From: Streptomyces cellulosae
Lineage (GTDB): Bacteria > Actinomycetota > Actinomycetes > Streptomycetales > Streptomycetaceae
Reading direction: 5' to 3'
NCBI RefSeq assembly: GCF_000721105.1
Contig: NZ_JOEV01000033.1
Span: 1 to 64,000, forward strand
DNA: 64,000 nucleotides
Shown here in pieces: positions 17,940 through 26,443 of this stretch. The notes under the pieces were generated by a model. That model was not told where the DNA came from. It searched no databases and saw nothing but the letters and a program-made list of their open reading frames with translations. The first letter of the stretch is position 1. Every line of letters starts with the position of its first letter. The position numbers and the translations under genes were made by a program.

Positions 17940-18914
17940 ATGACGGACACTTCCGTCCCGGCCACCACGCCGGAAGACGTACGCCGCGTGGCCTGTGTGG
18001 GCGCCGGAGTGATCGGCGGCGGCTGGGTCGCCCACTTCCTGGGCCGCGGCTACGAGGTCACCGCCTGGGATCCGGCCCCCGACGCCGAAGCGCGCCTGCG
18101 CCGCCTCGTCGACGCCGCATGGCCAGCGCTCGAACAGCTCGGGCTCGCCCCCGGCGCCTCGGCCGACCGCCTCACGGTCACCTCCACGCTCGAAGAGGCC
18201 GTGGCGCAGGCCCAGTTCGTGCAGGAAAGCGCCCCGGAGAAGCTCGGCCTGAAGCGCGAACTGCTGGCGAGGCTCGACGCGGCCACACCGTCGGGTGTCG
18301 TCATCGCCTCCTCGACCTCGGGCTATCCGATGACCGACATGCAGACCGACGCGGCCTCCCCCGGGCGGCTGATCGTCGGCCATCCCTTCAACCCGCCCTA
18401 TCTCATCCCCCTCGTGGAGGTGGTCGGCGGGGACCGGACGGACCCGGAGGCCGTGCGCTGGGCCGCCCGGTTCTACGAAGTGGCCGGCAAGTCCGTGATC
18501 ACCATGGACCGCGAGGTCCCCGGCTTCATCGCCAACCGCCTCCAGGAGGCCCTGTGGCGGGAGGCCCTGCACATGGTCGCCGGCGGTGAGGCGACGGTCC
18601 GGGACATCGACCGGTCCATCACCGAGGGCCCGGGCCTGCGTTGGGCGATCATGGGCCCGATGCTCACCTTCGCGCTCGCGGGCGGCGAGGGTGGCATGGC
18701 GCACATGCTCGACCACTTCGGGCCGTCCCTGAAGTCGCCGTGGACCCGGCTGGAAGCCCCGGAACTGGACAAGGCGCTCTACGACGCCGTGGTGACCGGC
18801 TGCGACGACGCCGCCGACGGCCGTACGATCGCCGATCTGGTCGCCGAACGCGACCGGGGTGTCATCGCCGTACTGCGCGCCACCGGCCGGCTGCCCGGGT
18901 CCGGTGCCGGGTGA
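17940..18914 (+). CDS. L-carnitine dehydrogenase-like 3-hydroxyacyl-CoA dehydrogenase family protein
   Basis: A 324-residue NAD-dependent enzyme. The Rossmann motif VACVGAGVIGGGWVAHFLGRGYEV occupies residues ~15-38. ASSTSGYPMTDMQ and GHPFNPPYLIPLVEVVGG are the substrate-domain signatures shared with 3-hydroxyacyl-CoA dehydrogenases and bacterial L-carnitine dehydrogenase. It would oxidise L-carnitine to 3-dehydrocarnitine, the substrate of the preceding gene's product. The ATG at 17940 has AAGGAG upstream. Its TGA overlaps the next gene's GTG (GTGA), so it is coupled to the thioesterase, as in known carnitine operons where the two are adjacent or fused. Confidence 0.87.
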   Translation: MTDTSVPATTPEDVRRVACVGAGVIGGGWVAHFLGRGYEVTAWDPAPDAEARLRRLVDAAWPALEQLGLAPGASADRLTVTSTLEEAVAQAQFVQESAPEKLGLKRELLARLDAATPSGVVIASSTSGYPMTDMQTDAASPGRLIVGHPFNPPYLIPLVEVVGGDRTDPEAVRWAARFYEVAGKSVITMDREVPGFIANRLQEALWREALHMVAGGEATVRDIDRSITEGPGLRWAIMGPMLTFALAGGEGGMAHMLDHFGPSLKSPWTRLEAPELDKALYDAVVTGCDDAADGRTIADLVAERDRGVIAVLRATGRLPGSGAG

Positions 18915-19402
18915 GTCCGCCCGGCCTGCCGTTGCCGCTGTTTCGCGAGACCGTGCGTCCCGAGTGGATCGACTACAACGGGCACCTGAGCGAGGCGTTC
19001 TACGTCCTCGTCTTCGGCTTCGCGACGGACGCGCTGATGGAGCGTACGGGGATGGACTCGGCGTACCGTGCGGGCACCGGCTGCTCGCTGTACACGGTCG
19101 AGTCCCACATCCGCTATCTGCGGGACGTGCCGGAGGGCGCCCGGCTCGCCGTACGCACGCGCGTGCTGGGAGCGGCCGGGAAGAAGGCGTGCTTCGCACA
19201 CGAGATGTACGTCGTCACGGGCGAGCCTCAGGCCGAGCCGGGAGCGGACGCCGCCCCGGTCGCCACCACGGAGCTGCTGGCGCTCCACGTGGACCAGCGG
19301 GCGGGCCGGGCGACCGCGTTCCCCGATGCCGTCCGTGAGCGCCTCACGGCGCTGACGGAACCGCCTCCCGGGTGGGCGGGGCGGTCCGTCACAGCGCCCT
19401 GA
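18911..19402 (+). CDS. Hotdog-fold thioesterase (probable betainyl-CoA thioesterase)
   Basis: A 163-residue 4-hydroxybenzoyl-CoA-type thioesterase. The motif VRPEWIDYNGHLSEAFYV near residue 16 holds the Asp/Asn/Gly-His pattern of the active site. In the carnitine pathway this enzyme releases glycine betaine from betainyl-CoA, feeding the betaine-degradation genes 10 kb downstream. It starts at the GTG overlapping the dehydrogenase stop. Its last 14 bp overlap the end of the convergent cvnC gene, which marks the right junction of the carnitine cassette within the conservon. Confidence 0.85.
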   Translation: MSPPGLPLPLFRETVRPEWIDYNGHLSEAFYVLVFGFATDALMERTGMDSAYRAGTGCSLYTVESHIRYLRDVPEGARLAVRTRVLGAAGKKACFAHEMYVVTGEPQAEPGADAAPVATTELLALHVDQRAGRATAFPDAVRERLTALTEPPPGWAGRSVTAP

Positions 19403-19796
19403 GGCCGTTGATCACATCGCGCAGGATGCTCTCGTCCGGCAGTTCCGCCGGGGGCACGGGCCGGTTCACATGAACGAACTCCGCGTCCACGAGATCGCCG
19501 ATCAGGACCCGCACCACTCCGATGGGCAGGTCGAGTTCGGCGGACAGTTCGGCGACCGACTGGGGGGCTTCACGGCACAGGTCGACGATGTCCACGTGCT
19601 CCGGGGACAGCGAGTGGTCCCCTTCCGGGTCGTCCGCCTGGGCTTCCGTGACGACCACCGCGATGACGTCGAGGCGGTGCTGGGCCGCACTGGTGGTGCG
19701 GCCACGCGTCATGGCGTACGGACGGACGACCGGTCCGGCCTCGTCGTCGAACCAGTGACTTCTTCCCTGCCCGTTTCCCTGACCGTCTGTACTCAT
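19389..19796 (-). CDS. Conservon protein CvnC (DUF742)
   Basis: A 135-residue DUF742 protein with the usual pattern: an acidic N-terminus with VVRPYAMTRGRT, a central VDLCREAPQSVAELSAELDLPIGVVRVLIGDLVD winged-helix-like core, and the end DESILRDVINGLRAL. It is the third gene of cvnABC, 9 bp after cvnB. In complete conservons the GTPase gene follows directly. Here the 3' end instead overlaps the convergent thioesterase gene. Confidence 0.93.
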   Translation of the reverse strand: MSTDGQGNGQGRSHWFDDEAGPVVRPYAMTRGRTTSAAQHRLDVIAVVVTEAQADDPEGDHSLSPEHVDIVDLCREAPQSVAELSAELDLPIGVVRVLIGDLVDAEFVHVNRPVPPAELPDESILRDVINGLRAL

Positions 19797-19805
19797 GTCA
19801 TCTCA

Positions 19806-20243
19806 CTACCCGCCCAGAGGCAGATCGGTGCGCGGAGCGGCACCCAGATGCACACCGACTCGCTTGACCAGGAGCGTCATCTCGTACGCGACCAGACCCA
19901 CGTCCGAGTCGGCGTCCGAGAGCACCGCCAGACAGCTGCCGTCGCCGGCGGCCGTGACGAACAGGAAGGCGTCGTCCAGCTCCACCACCGTCTGCCGGAC
20001 GTTGCCCGCCTCGAAATGGCGGCCCACCCCCTTGGCGAGACTGTGGAATCCGGAGGCGACGGCGGCCAGATGCTCGCTGTCCTCCCGGGTCAGGTCCGCG
20101 GAGACTCCGATCGGCAGGCCGTCGCCGGACAGCACGAGGGCTTTGCGGATGCTCGCGACGCGCTCCACCAGATCGTCCAGGAGCCAGTTGAGCTCGCCGG
20201 ACTTGTCGCCCGCGGTGTGGCCGGTCTCCTTCGGTGCGGTCAT
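19806..20243 (-). CDS. Conservon protein CvnB (roadblock/LC7)
   Basis: A 145-residue roadblock/LC7-domain protein, recognised by LNWLLDDLVERVASIRKALVLSGDGLPIGVS and the following ALKGVGRHF-like segment. Roadblock proteins bind small GTPases and act as regulators; in conservons CvnB is thought to link the sensor CvnA with the GTPase CvnD. Its ATG overlaps the cvnA stop (ATGA). Confidence 0.94.
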   Translation of the reverse strand: MTAPKETGHTAGDKSGELNWLLDDLVERVASIRKALVLSGDGLPIGVSADLTREDSEHLAAVASGFHSLAKGVGRHFEAGNVRQTVVELDDAFLFVTAAGDGSCLAVLSDADSDVGLVAYEMTLLVKRVGVHLGAAPRTDLPLGG

Positions 20244-23200
20244 CGACCGTCCCCCTTTGTGGTTCGTTGTGGTGCTGTGCCGCTGTGGGCGTCGTCGCCC
20301 GCGGCGTTCTCCTCGCGGCCTCGCTGCCAGCCGCGCTGGAGCGAGGCCATCCTGCTGCGTACCTCGTGGGCGTCTCGTTCGTCGAGGCCGGCCCGGTCGT
20401 CGGTCCGCGGCTCCGGTCCCTTCTTCAGCTGGGGAGCCAGATTGGCCTGGCGTACCCGGCGGGGCAGGGGAGCCGCACCGGAGCCGGTGTCACCCGGCGC
20501 GGAAGCGGGCTCCGGCCGCGCGGAGCCCGGTCCGCGGCCGGGGCCCGCCGGGTCCGGGCCGCGGCCTTGCCCGCCGGAGCCCGCGCCGGGCTGCCGGGCT
20601 GCCGGACCTCCGCCGGGACCGGCGGGATCGCGGCGGCCGCGCTGGTCCCGTTGCCCGCTCTGGTCCCGTTGCTCGGGCTGGTCCCGTTGCTTGCGCTGGT
20701 CCCGTTGGTCGCGGGAGAGCTCGCCCGGGGAGTTCAGGCTGCTCGGACCGCTCGACGCGATCTCGGTACGGCGGGTGCGCCGGGGAAGCGCTGGTGCCCC
20801 GGGCGCCTCGCCGAACTCATGGCTCGTCGAGGCCCATGGTGTCGAGGTCGTCGCCGCCCGGGTGCGCTGCTCGTCGAGGCGGTCGGCCGCACCGGTCGGC
20901 CGGCGCTGCGGTCCCGCACCACGCCGACGGGCGGGCAGCTCAGGCGCCGCCTGGGGCCGGACCCGGCTCGGGCCCGTCGAGGGCTCTTCCACCGGTTCCT
21001 CGCGTTCGCCGCGTTCGCCGCGTTCCTCGCGGCGCGGGCGCTGCTCGGTGACCGGACGGCCGTGCGAGCTGACCAGCTTGGGGGTCCGACGACCGGGCAG
21101 CGGGACCGGGGCGTTCAGGCCGTTGTCCGGGCCGGCCGCGCCCGCGCCCGTGGGTTCGGGCCCGCGGACGTCGTGGGTGTCCTCGTGCTCCTTGGCGTGG
21201 CCGCCCACCGCGGTGTCGTCCGTGAGGGCGAGGGAGCGGCGCGGGCGGAACAGTCCCCCGCGTTCGCTGTCCTCGTCGTCGAGGGCGCCCGGGAAGTCGT
21301 CGAGGGTGTCCAGGTCGACGGGCGCCTCCAACTCGACCGGACCGTCCAGGAGCGCGGGAGCCGGCCCGGGCAGCTGCGTCCGCGCCGGGGAGAGCGAGGC
21401 GCGGCGGGGCTCCTCCCGTTCGGCCTCCTTGGGCTGCAGGGGCCGGTCGAGGCGGAAGCCGATGCCGTTGGTGTCCGGGACGTCGTCCGTCAGCAGGGTG
21501 TCCGGGATGAACACGACGGCCGTCGTGCCGCCGTACGGCGACGGCTGCAGGGAGACCCGGACGTGCTGCCGCTGGGCGAGCCGACTGACCACGAACAGAC
21601 CCAGCCGGTCGGTGTCGGACAGTTCGAACTCGGGGGTTTCCGCGAGCCGCAGGTTGGCGTCCAGCAGCGCGTCGGCCGCCATGCCGAGGCCGCGGTCGTG
21701 GATCTCCAGGGTGAATCCGTTGGCGACGCGCTCGCCGACGACCTGGACGGCGGTGTGTGGCGGGGAGAACACCGTGGCGTTCTCCAGGAGTTCGGCGACG
21801 AGGTGGGTGAGGTCGGCGACGGCGGGGCCGGTGACGGCGACCCGGGGCAGTCGGCGGACCTCGATGCGCTCGTAGTCCTCGACCTCGGCGACGGCGGCGC
21901 GGACCACGTCCATCAGCTGCACCGGCTTGCGCCACTGCCGGGAAGGGGCGGCGCCGGAAAGGATCACCAGGCCCTCGGCGTGCCGGCGCATACGGGTGGT
22001 GAGGTGGTCGAGGCGGAACAGGTCGGCGAGTTCGTCGGTGTCCTCGGTCCTGCGTTCCATGGTGTCGAGCAGGGTGAGCTGCTTGTGGAGCAGGACCTGG
22101 CTGCGGCGGGCGAGGTTCACGAAGACCTCGGAGACCCCGGCCCGCAACTCGGCCTGCTTGACGGCCGCTTCGACGGCGGCGCGTTGCAGGGTGTTGAGGG
22201 CCTGGCCGACGTCCCCGATCTCGTTCCTGTCGTACTCCAGGCGCGGGACCTCGGTCTTCACGTCCACCTGTTCGCCCGCCGAGAGGCGGCGCATGACGCT
22301 GGGCAGCCGTACGCCGGACGCCTCGTGGGCCTCCAGGCGCAGCTGCCGCAGGTCACGGATGAGGGTGCGGCCGACACGCACGGACAGGATGAGCGAGGCG
22401 ATCAGGGCGATCAGGCCGAGGCCTCCGGCGACGGACGCCTTGATGATGACACCCATCGCGCTCGGGCGGACACGGTCCTGATAGCGGTCGTTCGCCTGGT
22501 CGTTGAGGGTGGCGAGTTCGTCGAGCACATTGCCGGCGGCCGCGTCCCAGCTCTTGGCGGTGACGGACCCGGGGGTGCCGGTGTCGGACGTGACGACGGC
22601 CTGTTCGGCCGACCGCAGGGGAGCGGTGGTGGCGTTCTTCCAGAAACTCTCGTAGCGCTCCCGCTCCGACGAGGGCAGCACCGGCAGGCTGATGTCGTAC
22701 AGCAGGGTGCGCTGGGCGGCGAGGTCGGAGACGTCTCGGGCCTCCTCGCGGGAGACCTTCCCGACCACCAGGGCGGAACCGAGGAGGGCGTCCTCGCGGG
22801 AGAGCAGCTCCCGGGCGCGGGTGATGTTCACCAGGGCGCGGGCCTGCTTGTCCAACTCGACGCTGTCGACGCCGTCGAGGGACGCCAGAAGGGTGTAGCA
22901 GGGGTCGACGAGGCGGTTGTACAGGTCGAGGGCCTGGGACCGGGTCACGGTGCCCTCCTCGACGCTGCGCCGCAGCGAGTCGATGCCGTCGAAGGCGTCC
23001 AGGACGGCGGTGACGCGTTCGTCGTCGTCCGCGTCCATGCCGTCACGGGCGTCGGGATCCGTCGCGTTCGCGCGGAGCTTGGTGACGGCGTCATCGGTGG
23101 CGTCACGGGTGGTGCGCAGCGCCGACAGCGCGTCCGACGCCCGGGGATCGGCGAGGTAGACAAGAGTCTGGCGGCGTTCCTGTTGCAGAACGCGAACGGT

Positions 23201-23371
23201 GTCCTCGGTGGGGTAGCCGATCTTCTCCACCAGGGACGAGACCTGGAACAGCTGGGCCACTTCCCGGCCCGTGAGTACCGTGGCGAAACCCCAGATCGCG
23301 ACCAGGGACACCAGCGGCACGAGAAGCAGCGCCACGATCTTCCGGCGGATCGACTTCCCGCGAAAGCGCAT
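20240..23371 (-). CDS. Conservon sensor CvnA (histidine-kinase-like, nitrate/nitrite-sensor domain)
   Basis: A 1043-residue membrane sensor. A transmembrane helix (IVALLLVPLVSLVAIWGF) near residue 12 is followed by an extracellular NIT-type sensing domain to about residue 300. A second helix (GLGLIALIASLILSVRVG) and a HAMP-like linker lead into a GHKL ATPase domain. That domain has an N-box VAELLENATVFSPP and a G-box DRGLGM, but no clear H-box, as is typical of CvnA. About 350 C-terminal residues are Pro/Arg/Gln-rich and disordered, with RDQRDQRKQRDQPEQRDQ repeats. The ATG at 23371 follows GGGGGAGG. It is coupled to cvnB. Confidence 0.92.
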   Translation of the reverse strand: MRFRGKSIRRKIVALLLVPLVSLVAIWGFATVLTGREVAQLFQVSSLVEKIGYPTEDTVRVLQQERRQTLVYLADPRASDALSALRTTRDATDDAVTKLRANATDPDARDGMDADDDERVTAVLDAFDGIDSLRRSVEEGTVTRSQALDLYNRLVDPCYTLLASLDGVDSVELDKQARALVNITRARELLSREDALLGSALVVGKVSREEARDVSDLAAQRTLLYDISLPVLPSSERERYESFWKNATTAPLRSAEQAVVTSDTGTPGSVTAKSWDAAAGNVLDELATLNDQANDRYQDRVRPSAMGVIIKASVAGGLGLIALIASLILSVRVGRTLIRDLRQLRLEAHEASGVRLPSVMRRLSAGEQVDVKTEVPRLEYDRNEIGDVGQALNTLQRAAVEAAVKQAELRAGVSEVFVNLARRSQVLLHKQLTLLDTMERRTEDTDELADLFRLDHLTTRMRRHAEGLVILSGAAPSRQWRKPVQLMDVVRAAVAEVEDYERIEVRRLPRVAVTGPAVADLTHLVAELLENATVFSPPHTAVQVVGERVANGFTLEIHDRGLGMAADALLDANLRLAETPEFELSDTDRLGLFVVSRLAQRQHVRVSLQPSPYGGTTAVVFIPDTLLTDDVPDTNGIGFRLDRPLQPKEAEREEPRRASLSPARTQLPGPAPALLDGPVELEAPVDLDTLDDFPGALDDEDSERGGLFRPRRSLALTDDTAVGGHAKEHEDTHDVRGPEPTGAGAAGPDNGLNAPVPLPGRRTPKLVSSHGRPVTEQRPRREERGERGEREEPVEEPSTGPSRVRPQAAPELPARRRGAGPQRRPTGAADRLDEQRTRAATTSTPWASTSHEFGEAPGAPALPRRTRRTEIASSGPSSLNSPGELSRDQRDQRKQRDQPEQRDQSGQRDQRGRRDPAGPGGGPAARQPGAGSGGQGRGPDPAGPGRGPGSARPEPASAPGDTGSGAAPLPRRVRQANLAPQLKKGPEPRTDDRAGLDERDAHEVRSRMASLQRGWQRGREENAAGDDAHSGTAPQRTTKGDGR

Positions 23372-23784
23372 GGCCTCCCCCAGCTCGACCCCCTCCGACA
23401 GGGGGTACACATGTGCGTCAACAAACGGCGCGAGCCTACTACCGACGCGCACGTAACTCGAAGACCGGTCCGGAAGCCGAACTTCCGCACCGGCGGCAAG
23501 ACATACGGAGTTGTCCGCTCATTACGGGAGATTGCCTCCTGCCCTCCCTCCGCCGCCGGAGGAACGGACGGGATGGGGTGACTGGCCAGTTGGCCGGATT
23601 TTTACGGTCCTTGGGAATCTTGGACGTGTGTTGTTCGTCCTTCTCCATGGGAGTTGGAGGCGGAATCGGCCACAGGAGCCGCATCCCGTAACCGGGCGGC
23701 GTAAAACAGCGCATGCCGGGCAGCCACTGGGGAGCCGGGTTTTCGGACGCGGGGCAGGCGGTTTGGCCGGCGGTGGGGAGTGAC
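23372..23784. other. Divergent intergenic region of cvnA, with hairpin
   Basis: About 410 bp between the cvnA start and the divergent membrane-protein gene. It must hold the cvnA promoter. An inverted repeat with arms CCGGTCCGGAAG and CTTCCGCACCGG (about 23465-23493, one mismatch, 5-base loop) is the most obvious structure. It could be an operator or an mRNA hairpin. Confidence 0.5.
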
Positions 23785-24522
23785 ATGGTGATGGGCACGG
23801 CGGAGCGGCACAAAGCGCCGTCGGACGGCGAGGAGAGCGACGTGGTGGCACAACTGACGGCGCGACGGGCCCTCGATGCGCCGGATCGCGACATTCCGAC
23901 AGACGGACAGAAGACGGCAGGAAAACACGGGGTGACGACAGCCACGCCGGACGGTATGACGGCGTGTGCGGACTCGGCGCCCGCGGCAGCCGACGTCACG
24001 TCCAGCAGTCCGAGGAAGACCGCCAGGTCCGGGGAACGCCAGGCGGCCGAGGCACGTGGCGAAACGGCCGAGGGACGGCGGGGAGCTTCCGCCGCGGCCG
24101 AAGGACGCGACGTGGCCGAAGAGAAGCCGTACTACCGGCCGTTGTGGGTCGAGGAGCCGGCGCGTCGACGCCGGTTGCCCGATCCGGTGCGGACCTCGGC
24201 GGTGCGGGCGGTGATGATCATCGCCGTGACGCTGGTCCAGGCCATGGTCGCCTTCCTGTGCACCATGGCTGGTTCCTGGCTGGCGTTCCCGATGGTGCTG
24301 AGCAGTGTGGCGAGCACGGTGGTGGCCACCTGGGGCGCGCTCGACGTCTGGGTGACGCGCCAGGTGTGGAACCAGCGCAACGGCGTGGTGTCCACGCCCA
24401 GCAGTACCGCGCGCGCCCTGCGACGCGAGCGGCGCAAGGCCCGTCGACAGGCGCGGGCCACCGAGCGGACGCAGGAGCGGATACGCCGGCGGGAGGGCGC
24501 CGGTCAGGTGGCGCACTCCTGA
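23785..24522 (+). CDS. Membrane protein of unknown function
   Basis: A 245-residue protein I cannot assign to a named family. The first ~135 residues are hydrophilic and Ala/Thr/Glu-rich. Two membrane segments follow (VMIIAVTLVQAMVAFLCTMAG and WLAFPMVLSSVASTVVATWG). The C-terminus is strongly basic and helical (ALRRERRKARRQARATERTQ), probably facing the cytoplasm. The ATG at 23785 follows GGGGAG. An upstream ATG at 23713 is possible but has no clear ribosome site. It is divergent from cvnA, so a link with the conservon is possible but unproven. Confidence 0.75.
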   Translation: MVMGTAERHKAPSDGEESDVVAQLTARRALDAPDRDIPTDGQKTAGKHGVTTATPDGMTACADSAPAAADVTSSSPRKTARSGERQAAEARGETAEGRRGASAAAEGRDVAEEKPYYRPLWVEEPARRRRLPDPVRTSAVRAVMIIAVTLVQAMVAFLCTMAGSWLAFPMVLSSVASTVVATWGALDVWVTRQVWNQRNGVVSTPSSTARALRRERRKARRQARATERTQERIRRREGAGQVAHS

Positions 24523-24523
24523 C

Positions 24524-25708
24524 TCAGAGCGCGGCCGGCTGTGCCCGGCTCCGCCCTCGGGCCAGTTCCCGACGTGCGCGCGTGAACGGCCGGGGTCGGT
24601 CCACGGAGAGCACCGCGGTCGTACGGCCGTCCCGTTCGTACAGGGCGAGGAAGCCGCCGTCGGCCGGGGCGCCGTCGATGAGTTCGCCCTCGGCGAGGCG
24701 GACGGTGTCCCCGTCCCGGCGGCGGCCGGCGAACTGGATGCGCGCACCGTACTGGTCCGACCAGAAGTAGGGCAGCGACCGCGCCGTCTCGACGGTGCGC
24801 CCGGCGAGCAGGTTGGCCACGGCGACGCGGGGCTGTTCGGTCGCGGAGGTCCAGTGCTCGGCCCGGCTGCCGCCGACGCGGGCGACGTCGCCGACGGCGA
24901 CCACCTGCGGCAGCGCCGTCACACAGCCGTCGTCGCACAGCACCCCGTCGTGCAGGGCGAGCGTCGAGCCCACCAGCCAGCCGGTGTTGGGGGTGGCCCC
25001 GATGCCGACGATCACGATGTCGGCCGGCAGGGTGCGGCCGTCGGAGAGTTCGACGCCGGTGACGCAGCCGGTGCCGCGCAGCCCGGTCACGCCGGTACCC
25101 GTGACCAGGTCCACCCCGCCGCGCCGGTGCAGTGCGGCGCACACGGCGGCCATCTCGGCGCCCAGGTGCGGCACGAGCGGGAGCGGGGCGGCCTCGACGA
25201 CCGTGACGGTGTGGCCGAGGGCGGCGCAGGAGGAGGCGGTCTCGGCACCGATGAAGCCGCCGCCGATGACGACGACCTGGCGCAGGCCGTCGGCGAGTTC
25301 GGCGCGCAGGGCACGGGCGTCGTCGAGGGTGCGCAGGGTGTGGACGCCGACCGGACCACCACCCGGCAGGCGCCGGGCCGAGGCACCGGTGGCGATGACG
25401 ACGCCGTCGGTGGACACGGTGCGGCCGCCGTCGAGCAGGACGGTGCGGCCGCGCGCGTCCAGACCGCGGGCGCGGGTGCCGAGCAGCCACTCGGCGCCGA
25501 GCCCGGTGGTCTCCTCGTCGTCCGCGAGGAGAAGGTGGTCCTCACCGGCGCGGCCGGTGAGGAAGTCCTTGGAGAGGGGAGGCCGGTCATAGGGGCGATG
25601 GGGTTCGTCGCCGACGATCACCAGTCGTCCGTCGAAGCCCTGGGCGCGCAGTTCCCGGGCCGCGTACAGACCGGAGAGACTGGCGCCGACGACGGTCACG
25701 GTCCTCAT
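24524..25708 (-). CDS. FAD-dependent ferredoxin reductase
   Basis: A 394-residue pyridine nucleotide-disulfide-type reductase of the ferredoxin/rubredoxin reductase group. It has an FAD-binding motif (VVGASLSGLYAARELRAQGF), a central NAD(P)H-binding motif (VVVIGGGFIGAETASSCAALG), and the ATPNTGW and VVAVGDVAR signatures. It is the last of three coupled minus-strand frames after the Rieske ferredoxin. Together they would carry electrons from NAD(P)H to a Rieske oxygenase. The nearest such oxygenase is the GbcA-like enzyme encoded at 33.1 kb. Confidence 0.9.
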   Translation of the reverse strand: MRTVTVVGASLSGLYAARELRAQGFDGRLVIVGDEPHRPYDRPPLSKDFLTGRAGEDHLLLADDEETTGLGAEWLLGTRARGLDARGRTVLLDGGRTVSTDGVVIATGASARRLPGGGPVGVHTLRTLDDARALRAELADGLRQVVVIGGGFIGAETASSCAALGHTVTVVEAAPLPLVPHLGAEMAAVCAALHRRGGVDLVTGTGVTGLRGTGCVTGVELSDGRTLPADIVIVGIGATPNTGWLVGSTLALHDGVLCDDGCVTALPQVVAVGDVARVGGSRAEHWTSATEQPRVAVANLLAGRTVETARSLPYFWSDQYGARIQFAGRRRDGDTVRLAEGELIDGAPADGGFLALYERDGRTTAVLSVDRPRPFTRARRELARGRSRAQPAAL

Positions 25709-25803
25709 GCGGTACGGCTCCTGTCGCTCGGCGGGGTGTGCGGGGCCGCCGTACGGAAGGAAATGCCCCGCGAGGCCGTACGCCACTGGTTCACAGCCTT
25801 CAT
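25705..25803 (-). CDS. Possible 32-residue microprotein between ferredoxin and reductase
   Basis: A 32-codon frame (starts MKAVNQWRTASRG, ends PPSDRSRTA) fills the gap between the Rieske ferredoxin and its reductase. Its ATG overlaps the ferredoxin stop as ATGA, and its TGA overlaps the reductase ATG as ATGA. Double overlap is the arrangement expected for translational coupling through the gap. The peptide is basic and has no recognisable domain. It may be a real small protein, or only a coupling device that keeps ribosomes moving to the reductase start. Confidence 0.45.
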   Translation of the reverse strand: MKAVNQWRTASRGISFRTAAPHTPPSDRSRTA

Positions 25804-26123
25804 GCGGCGGTCCCCTCCTGCGCGGTGAGGTGGACGTGGACGACACCGTCGTCGACCGTGACACGGTGGGTGCGCACGGACCGCCGGGCCGGGAGGCAGG
25901 TCGGCCGCCCCGTACGGAGATCGAATGAAGCGGCGTGCAGCGGGCATTCGACCAGACAGCCTTCCAGCCAGCCCTCCGAGAGCGAGGCGTCCTGGTGGGT
26001 GCAGGTGTCGTCGATGGCGTACAGCTGACCGTCGTCGGTGCGGAACACGGCGATGGGCGGTGTCGTCTCCATACGGACGGACTCGCCCTCGGGGAGGTCT
26101 TCGAGGCGGCAGACGGGAATCAC
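25800..26123 (-). CDS. Rieske [2Fe-2S] ferredoxin
   Basis: A 107-residue soluble Rieske ferredoxin. The cluster ligands are visible as CTHQ (residues 41-44) and CPLH (60-63) in the expected spacing, followed by AASFDLRTGRPTCLPA. It resembles small ferredoxin components of multi-component dioxygenases and is probably the electron donor for the GbcA-like glycine betaine oxygenase. Known GbcB partners are usually flavin/2Fe-2S fusions, so a separate ferredoxin plus reductase would be a variant arrangement. It starts with GTG at 26123. It is divergent from the betaine-operon IclR gene. Confidence 0.88.
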   Translation of the reverse strand: MIPVCRLEDLPEGESVRMETTPPIAVFRTDDGQLYAIDDTCTHQDASLSEGWLEGCLVECPLHAASFDLRTGRPTCLPARRSVRTHRVTVDDGVVHVHLTAQEGTAA

Positions 26124-26150
26124 GGGCCCCCCTCTCGGTCCGGGACACTA

Positions 26151-26277
26151 GGTCCGGACCTGTGTGGTCCAGGCGGGAACAGGGAGTACGGACCGGTGCG
26201 GTCCGCAGTTCGCGGCGTGTTGGGGCGTCACTGGTCCAGCACGTCGAAGTCGAAGCTGTCGGACCGGCGGCGGTCCG
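26151..26277. promoter_or_regulatory. Cluster of three GGTCCG-type palindromes
   Basis: The gap between the divergent ferredoxin and iclR genes holds GGTCCGGACC (26151-26160), CGGACCG-GTG-CGGTCCG (26189-26205) and CGGACCG-GCGG-CGGTCCG (26260-26277). The last two share both arms exactly and continue with GCA or GCAC. They look like repeated operator sites for a dimeric regulator controlling the ferredoxin-reductase genes. Confidence 0.6.
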
Positions 26278-26321
26278 CACCGTCCGGCCCCCTTCCGGGC
26301 GCAGGACGCTTCGGTAACATG

Positions 26322-26361
26322 ATGTTTCACATGGCGCACGAGCAAGCGCTATGCGCAACAG
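26322..26361 (+). promoter_or_regulatory. Shared 40-bp element, copy 1 (upstream of iclR)
   Basis: A 40-bp element: ATGTT-n-C-n-CAT-r-GCGCA, then a variable spacer, then TGCGCAACAG. It recurs with identical internal spacing upstream of the formaldehyde dehydrogenase gene (27443-27482). TGCGCA is itself palindromic. The element is probably the operator of the adjacent IclR-family regulator. Confidence 0.6.
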
Positions 26362-26443
26362 AATCCGGGCGGGACGACCGTCGCGTCAAGGGTTTCCCGC
26401 AGATGCGGCCCGAACCGGGCCCACAGGTGGTGAGAGTTGAGCC

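Noticed and set aside
20234..23581. A 1115-codon plus-strand frame across cvnA
   Set aside because: It is antisense to a well-recognised conservon sensor, and the translation shows no domain.
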